Of a DNA stretch of 44,941 nucleotides, positions 39,846 to 44,941 are shown in pieces; positions within the stretch are counted from its first letter, which is position 1, and each line of letters begins with the position of its first letter. A model generated the notes under the pieces. It worked only from the letters and a program-made list of their open reading frames with translations. It did no database searches and had not been told where the DNA came from. Source of the stretch: Bremia lactucae (taxonomy: Eukaryota > Oomycota > Peronosporomycetes > Peronosporales > Peronosporaceae); NCBI RefSeq assembly GCF_004359215.1, contig NC_090613.1:2141247-2186187 (forward strand), given 5' to 3'. Made by a program: the position numbers and the translations under genes.

Positions 39846-42800
39846 TCACTTAGTAAGCCCTGCAAGCAGTTCTGCGTTTAAATGTATGAGCCCGTCACTG
39901 TCGCTTTCAAAAGCTGTAGAAGCGCTTAGGCGAGGGCTTGGTGGATTCATCGGCGCACCTGACAGATGCGTGGAAGGTCTCGCAGATTTAAGCTTTGTAT
40001 GCGGTTGCTGAGCACGACTTGGTCGTTTTGTCTTTTGAGTTTTCTTTTTCTGTGGTTGTTTCACTTTGTCATGTACGGTTTGAGTCTGATGTCTTCGAGC
40101 TGTTCTCAACTGAGCCTTTACCTTTGCAATTCTCAGTCCGGAAGGCTGAAATGTAGCACGGCAATTATCAAGCTCTGCTATAAGTTTTTTTAAGTCATCA
40201 CTCTCGGAATCTGAGGCAACGGAGCTCGATCGAGCAGAGTGTCGGGCGCCAATAGAGACGATAGGAGTCGTCGGAACCACCAATCGCAACGGGGCCGAAA
40301 CGGATGGCATGACTTTTGTAACGGCACTTCTATTGTGAAGCCTTGAACTCCGTCTCTTACTTGATAAATTAGGCTTTCGTTTCACGGCACTATACTTTTG
40401 CGCTTGTTTAAGCTCCGTGGCAAAATCTTCAAAGCCGTCGCTTGCATGATCTGACAATATTGAGCTTACTTGTGGCGGCGTTTGTGGAGACATGGGATAT
40501 AATTTACGCGCTCGTTGCTTACTAGCAATTTTTGACGTTGACATCAGGCCTGCATCAGCTGTCGAAGGTGTGCCCATTATGTTTAACCGTTGCTTGTTAG
40601 CATTCGAGATGTGGGCAGGCAAATACTTTACTTCTTGTGCTAGAGAAGTGTTGATACTTTGAGCTGCTCCAAGCGCTGCAGCAGTTTCATTAAGCTCTCT
40701 TTCGAGTTCTTTAAGTGCATCACCGTCACTTTCAGATACCTCAGAATTAAGTTGAGACGATTTTCGAGTTTTAATGTTGGATGCCGGGGATTTTTTGCAA
40801 GCGCTAGTCTTCAATCTTCTTTTTATTAAAACTGAAGTAGAGACACCAACATTTCCTTTGAGTTGTGTAGTCAGCTTATTGCTATGAGCAACCTTATTTT
40901 CAACGGGTTGATATGGCAAGCAGTGTGGAACTGGAGCATCAAAAACATTGGACAGTTGCGATTCGCCTCGAGAACTTGTCCGTCTAGTCAACTTCGTCTC
41001 ATTTGGAATCAAAGCTATTGGACACTGGGCAAGGGTTAGTAATGGGGTCGCGTCCAAAGAGCCTTCAGTTTGATCTACTTTATGGTAACTATTATTAGCC
41101 GTTGACCCCACTAAAGAAGACTCTAGGATTGACTGAAGGTTCACCTCCGACTCAGCGCTCATACAATCCGGTAATTTATCAATGTGAGCAGAATTTTGTT
41201 TTAAAAGCGCGGTTCGAGCAACTTTTTTCTGAGAAATACCTATGGTGGCAGTATCTCTTCTGCGTTTGCCACGGCAGAGAGGCATTGCACTTTCCGATAC
41301 TGTCGATTCTATTCCGAACAATGCAAGGTCATTATTTAGATCCTGTTCCTTTTGAAGATTAGCGGAAGTACCGCTATCTGCTTCACTATTTACTTGTTTG
41401 TATGATCCTTGTTCTACAGCTAGCCGTCGGGGAGCCACGGTGTTGACTAGTGTTTGAAAGACTTCATCAGCAGAAACTCGCTTTCGACCATGCAAATTCA
41501 GTACATCTGCGGAGCCTGACGGCCTTCCACTCCAAGATGGAACAGCACCTATAATTTGCTCTAGTGGTCGTTCACGAACTGCAACAAGTTTGCTGTTTCT
41601 GTCACTATCCACCCTCGAAAATAAAGATTCGTTCTTGTCTCTAATTACCAGTTCTGTTTCTGTCTCAACTTGTTCATTATAAATATCGTTCCGTAATTCA
41701 AATTCGAGTTGAGCCATAAAGTCATCGCTTCTACCCCAATTGGGCTGAATAGAGGAACTGGGCTTAACCATTGACCTACGAGGTTTATATGCGACGATGG
41801 CATCACATTGATGCTTGATACCATCACGCTCACTGTACGCCTGCTCTGAAGTCCTTCGCATGTCATTGTACTTGCGTGCCGCAGCTGCATGTACAACAAC
41901 GTCGTCGACTTTGTGTGTTTTTCTATTCGCGATATGTTCAATATAAGACTTCAGCGCCATAGGTAAACGATTGTCATCATAATCTCCTTCTTGAATCGAA
42001 CGCTTATTCGCGGATAAAGCTGGTGTATCTCGACAGCGACATAATCTAGAGACAGATCCGAATTCTAAGGTTGAAACTTGACTCATTAGCTGCTGGTAGC
42101 GGCTGTGAAGTGCTTTTAGCTGTTTCAATGTATCATACAATGACTACATTCATTCAAGAAGTTAAAGAAATAAAAACGACGGCATGACAAGAAGCAGCAC
42201 CTTTACTTGCCACATGATCTTCCTCCGTAACATTGCCTACAACGAGCGGTAACCCTCGTCGACCACAACAACTTTTTGCAGTCTGCACTCGAACACTTGG
42301 CCAAAATCCCTGGAGACAGCTCAAGAACGCTTTTTCTTTCACCACAAGATGATGCATAATGGCCTTCACTTCTCGCACCGCCGTCAGAAACAAAGCAGCT
42401 TCTGAACCACATATTATATAATTAATTGTAACCAGCGCTAACCACTTCTGCGGGTCCACTTCTATTTTGTGTTTTGGGACGCCCAGCTGAACAGAATACG
42501 CGGAGTAGAGTGCGAATATGCGGCCAATTAGTGGCATTATATCTGCTAAATTTCCATATGCGGCGTTATGCTCTTCAACGCAATTTACGAGAGCGTCTAA
42601 TGTCTGCTGCAAAATGATCTTATGTGTGGATGTTGGTGAGCTTTCCCAAAACTCGACGTGAAAAGCGGCACTCATCCTTGAATCAATCCACAGTCGCTTC
42701 CAGGCTGCAAACGTAATATCGCTCTGCATAAACTTAAAGACGTAAAAAATTAATAATAAGATTAGTACGGCAAGACAAACCTCCTCCAGAAAACGTGCGA

Positions 42801-42966
42801 CCAATTTGTCCAGATCGTCACAAACTGCAGCAGCATAGTGCTGTAGCGAGCGCTCCCAGTCGATCTCAGGCACTTCACGCTCTCGCTGCTTCAAACTGCG
42901 ATTAGCTGCACGTTGTTGGGGCAACAACGACAGTTTACTGGCTGCGGAAGTGACGTTTCTAATCAT
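39846..42966 (-). CDS. SNAPC1: SNAPC1/SNAP43-like snRNA-activating complex subunit (3 exons)
   Basis: Exon 1 42966-42781; intron 1 42780-42724 (GTTTGT...ATGCAG); exon 2 from 42723; intron 2 ends at 42144; exon 3 42143-39846. The exon 2 donor is not settled (42213 gives phase 0 and a 70-bp intron; the better-looking GTAAAG at 42206 gives a stop). About 1000 residues. With intron 1 removed, LVARFLEE joins SDITFAAWKRLW, matching the SNAPC1 start; RIFALYSAYSVQLGVPKHKI and KAFLSCLQGFWPSVRVQ follow, then a YDTLKQLKALHSRYQQLM helix. In animals SNAPC1 belongs to SNAPc, which binds the proximal sequence element of snRNA promoters for Pol II and III. The long tail is Ser- and Lys/Arg-rich and holds about five SD[DG][LF]..[LF]..EL motifs. 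The SNAPC1 match is by recognised pattern; no alignment was run. Confidence 0.7.
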
Positions 42967-43072
42967 TTAGTAAGCTTGAGTCTTGTGTCACTATTGTTTT
43001 AGTATCTACGCTGATAGCGAAATTGTTTAAGAGAAATTATCTTATTGAATAATTTGGTCTTTTATAAAGGGG

Positions 43073-43140
43073 TACAGACCCGGTGTATCGTTTCATGTAA
43101 TTAACACTTAAAGGATTAACTTTTACAGAAATTATTGTTA
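43073..43140 (+). repeat. LTR B-family fragment upstream of the SNAPC1-like gene
   Basis: GGTGTATCGTTTCATGTAAT and AACACTTAAAGGATT follow the first about 50 bp of LTR B (23698 on), with an AAAGGGG purine run in front like a remnant polypurine tract. It ends where gypsy RT begins. The SNAPC1-like start codon is about 105 bp away, divergently oriented. Confidence 0.65.
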
Positions 43141-43146
43141 TTAATT

Positions 43147-44095
43147 TATGGTTCATGCTTACAATAAGCTGAACACGGCGACCATACCGCCGCGGAAAGA
43201 TGTTTTGTTGAACTCCATGGGAGAATCAACTATCTTTTGCGCGTTGGATTTTAAGGATGGCTATCAGGTACTCAGTCCGATATAGCCAAAACAGCTGTAA
43301 GCACCCCAAGCGGTATGATGTGGGAGTGGCTTGTGATGACCCAAGGTTTGGAAAACGCACCAGTGACATTCAACCCAGTGGTGGCTCGCGTGATGCGTCA
43401 GCACCGTGCCTACTCGCCCCATTACTTTGACGATGTATTCGTGCATAGTGGGCTGAGCGCAATAGAGTCGCACAAGCGTCATTTAGACGCTGTGTTGCAG
43501 ACTTTAAAGGACGCCCAATTGTACGTCAACTTGCAAAAGTGCGTCATAGGGGTCCCTGAGATACCTGTGTTGGGCTGCATCGTAGGTACACATGGTGTAC
43601 GAGCAGACCCAGACAAGGTAAAATTAGTAAAGGAATGGCCAAACCCACGGCATGTGAAGGATTTGCGCCGATTTCTTGGGCTCGCGAATTACTTGCATCA
43701 ATATAGCAATAATTGTGCTGAGAAAACTAAACCATTATCTGACCTCCTTAAAAAGGACGCAGAATGGGTTTAGATGAAAAATCAAGAAGATGCTTTCACA
43801 TCAGTGAAGCAATCTCTTGTAGAGGCATCGGTCTTGGCATTGCAAGACGCGGATAAGCCCTTTAGCATCGTCTGCGATGCAAGTAATTTTGCAATCGGCA
43901 GCGTGCTCATGCAGAAGGATGACGACGGCGTTGACCGTGTCATCTCTTATCAGTCTCGGCTTTTAAAAGCCGCGGAACTTAATTACCCCGTACATGACGA
44001 AGAGCTACTTTCAATAAAGTATGCTCTTGTCAAGTTTCGAGTGCACCTATTGGGCACCGAATCATTTGTGGTTTATACGGATCACGTATCACGAG
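43147..44095 (+). pseudogene. Gypsy G RT and RNase H (D/F family)
   Basis: GSTIFCALDFKDGYQ-like motif A (43220-43268), ORF 43315-43773 with MTQGLENAPVTFNPVVARVM, SPHYFDDVFVHSGLSAIESH (YFDD kept), DAQLYVNLQKCVIGVPEIPV, HVKDLRRFLGLANYLHQYSN; stop at 43772; then 43774-44095 RNase H: KPFSIVCDASNFAIGSVLMQ, YPVHDEELLSIKYALVKF, ESFVVYTDHVS. At 44095 it flips into minus-strand integrase sequence. The N-terminal VQTPI segment is deleted near 43187. Confidence 0.85.
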
Positions 44096-44941
44096 CCCCG
44101 TCCGACCCTTATGATCGGGCGGCATGCCAAACATGAAGTCCAGACTTTCTGACTTCCAACAACCCGTTGGGATCGGTAGCGGCTTCAGTGGCGCACTGCT
44201 GGATGGTGTAGGCTTAATGTGCTGACACTGTTTGCAAGAGCAAATATAGTTGGCCACCCATCGATATAGGTGTGGTCACCAAAAAATTCCTCTGACACTC
44301 TTAAGATTGTCTTTACGGCCTAGATACCCACTCGATCGTGCAACGTGGAGGTTGTGAAGTATTCTCAACTTAGGACCTGTTTCATGAGGGACAGAAATTT
44401 TCAAGGGATCACAAGGTGACAGCTGATGCCATAACAGGCCATCGCTGTAGCTAAAGCGATTTAGTTTAGCTTTCAGATGCGACGGAAGGGTTACCTTTCG
44501 TCCACCAAAGTGATTTAACGGCAGGCGACAATGGTCGTCCTCACTGTAGTTCTCTTTTATCTCGGAGGCCAACGAGCTCGTCACGTGGTATGCCTTCATG
44601 GCTGCCAACGTTGACGACTCAACTTGTGCATAAGCACGAGACACATTTTCCTGGTCTGACCTCGAAGTCTGGTCTCCGCGATAAAGCGTCAGCCAAGACA
44701 TTCGACTTACCCGGCTTGTATTCGACTTTGAAATTAAATTCAGAGAAGAATGTAAGCCATCTTGCCATTCAAGGCGAGAGGTGCGGTGAGTTTATTGCGG
44801 TCCGCAGTGATACGTGATCCGTATAAACCACAAATGATTCGGTGCTCAATAGGCGCACTCGAAACTTGACAAGAGCATACTTTATTGAAGTAGCTCTTTG
44901 TCATGTACGGGGTGCTTGAGTTCCGCGGCTTTTAAAAGCCG
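44096..44941 (-). pseudogene. Gypsy G' RNase H end and integrase N-terminal part
   Basis: On the minus strand from the window edge: AAELKHPVHDKELL (near 44900), TDH-region remnant, [20 protein letters not shown] and NHFGGRKVTLPSHLKAKLNR (44455-44640), HETGPKLRILHNLHVARSSG (HHCC histidines, 44320-44380), then CSCKQCQHIKPTPSSSAPLK (zinc cysteines, 44195-44245) and ESLDFMFGMPPDHKGRTGLV (44095-44160, first Asp of the core). ORF 44701-44276 is intact over 141 codons. Frameshift near 44270. It forms an inverted arrangement with gypsy G. Confidence 0.85.

Noticed and set aside
41102..41362. 86-codon plus-strand ORF within the SNAPC1-like gene
   Set aside because: Shadow of the minus-strand exon 3.
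42154..42966. A separate 270-codon gene ending at 42154
   Set aside because: Removing two introns links it to 39846-42143 and restores a SNAPC1-like order; its last codons are intron read-through.
1..44941. CRISPR arrays, operons, tRNA/rRNA genes, toxin or resistance cassettes
   Set aside because: None seen. The repeats are LTRs, and gene structure (introns) is eukaryotic.

Overview
The window looks like repeat-rich chromosomal DNA of a filamentous eukaryote, most likely an oomycete (Phytophthora or downy-mildew type). I infer this from three things: compact host genes with many short GT-AG introns (about 57-90 bp), chromodomain Ty3/gypsy and Ty1/copia families of the kind that fill oomycete genomes, and host genes packed into one small island. 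There are no bacterial operons, Shine-Dalgarno sites, tRNA or rRNA genes, or CRISPR arrays. The taxonomic call is inference.

Layout. About 35 kb of the 45 kb is broken, nested LTR retrotransposon sequence. 1-3911 and 9641-11730 hold minus-strand Ty1/copia fragments. One copia reverse transcriptase (RT) gene is split by a plus-strand gypsy element, E1 (3912-9640), which itself carries a third, internal LTR at about 7119. 11745-14837 is a minus-strand copy of the 5' half of the E1 family, so E1 and this copy form a long inverted repeat. 14838-23137 is the most complete element, gypsy A: LTR, primer-binding site, gag, protease, RT, RNase H, integrase, chromodomain, antisense ORF, polypurine tract, LTR. 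Every domain of it carries stops or frameshifts. 23161-24134 is the 3' end of a related element, B. 24506-34082 is a patchwork of a further gypsy family (C/D/F) in both orientations, with two assembly gaps (593 N and exactly 100 N). It includes one LTR shared by two internal regions in tandem. 43073-44941 returns to the same family.

The host gene island is 34152-42966. It holds three genes that look intact, although several of their exons fall outside simple ORFs. (1) A seven-exon minus-strand gene (38596-34152) encodes a membrane protein of about 1335 residues with C2, C1, C2, transmembrane, C2, transmembrane and PH-like parts. (2) A three-exon plus-strand gene (38662-39361) encodes 197 residues of unknown function; its start codon is only 65 bp from that of gene 1, head to head. 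(3) A three-exon minus-strand gene (42966-39846) encodes a SNAPC1/SNAP43-like snRNA-activating complex subunit with a long tail that carries about five copies of a short acidic-helical motif.

The most unusual items are the repeated motif in the SNAPC1-like tail, the C2/C1/PH membrane protein whose stop lies 70 bp from a retrotransposon LTR, and antisense ORFs sharing an FG..DD.D-like motif just inside the 3' LTR of two gypsy elements. Several strand-switch junctions inside the repeats could be real rearrangements or assembly joins; the sequence alone cannot decide. All splice models come from reading-frame phase and GT-AG signals, without transcripts.
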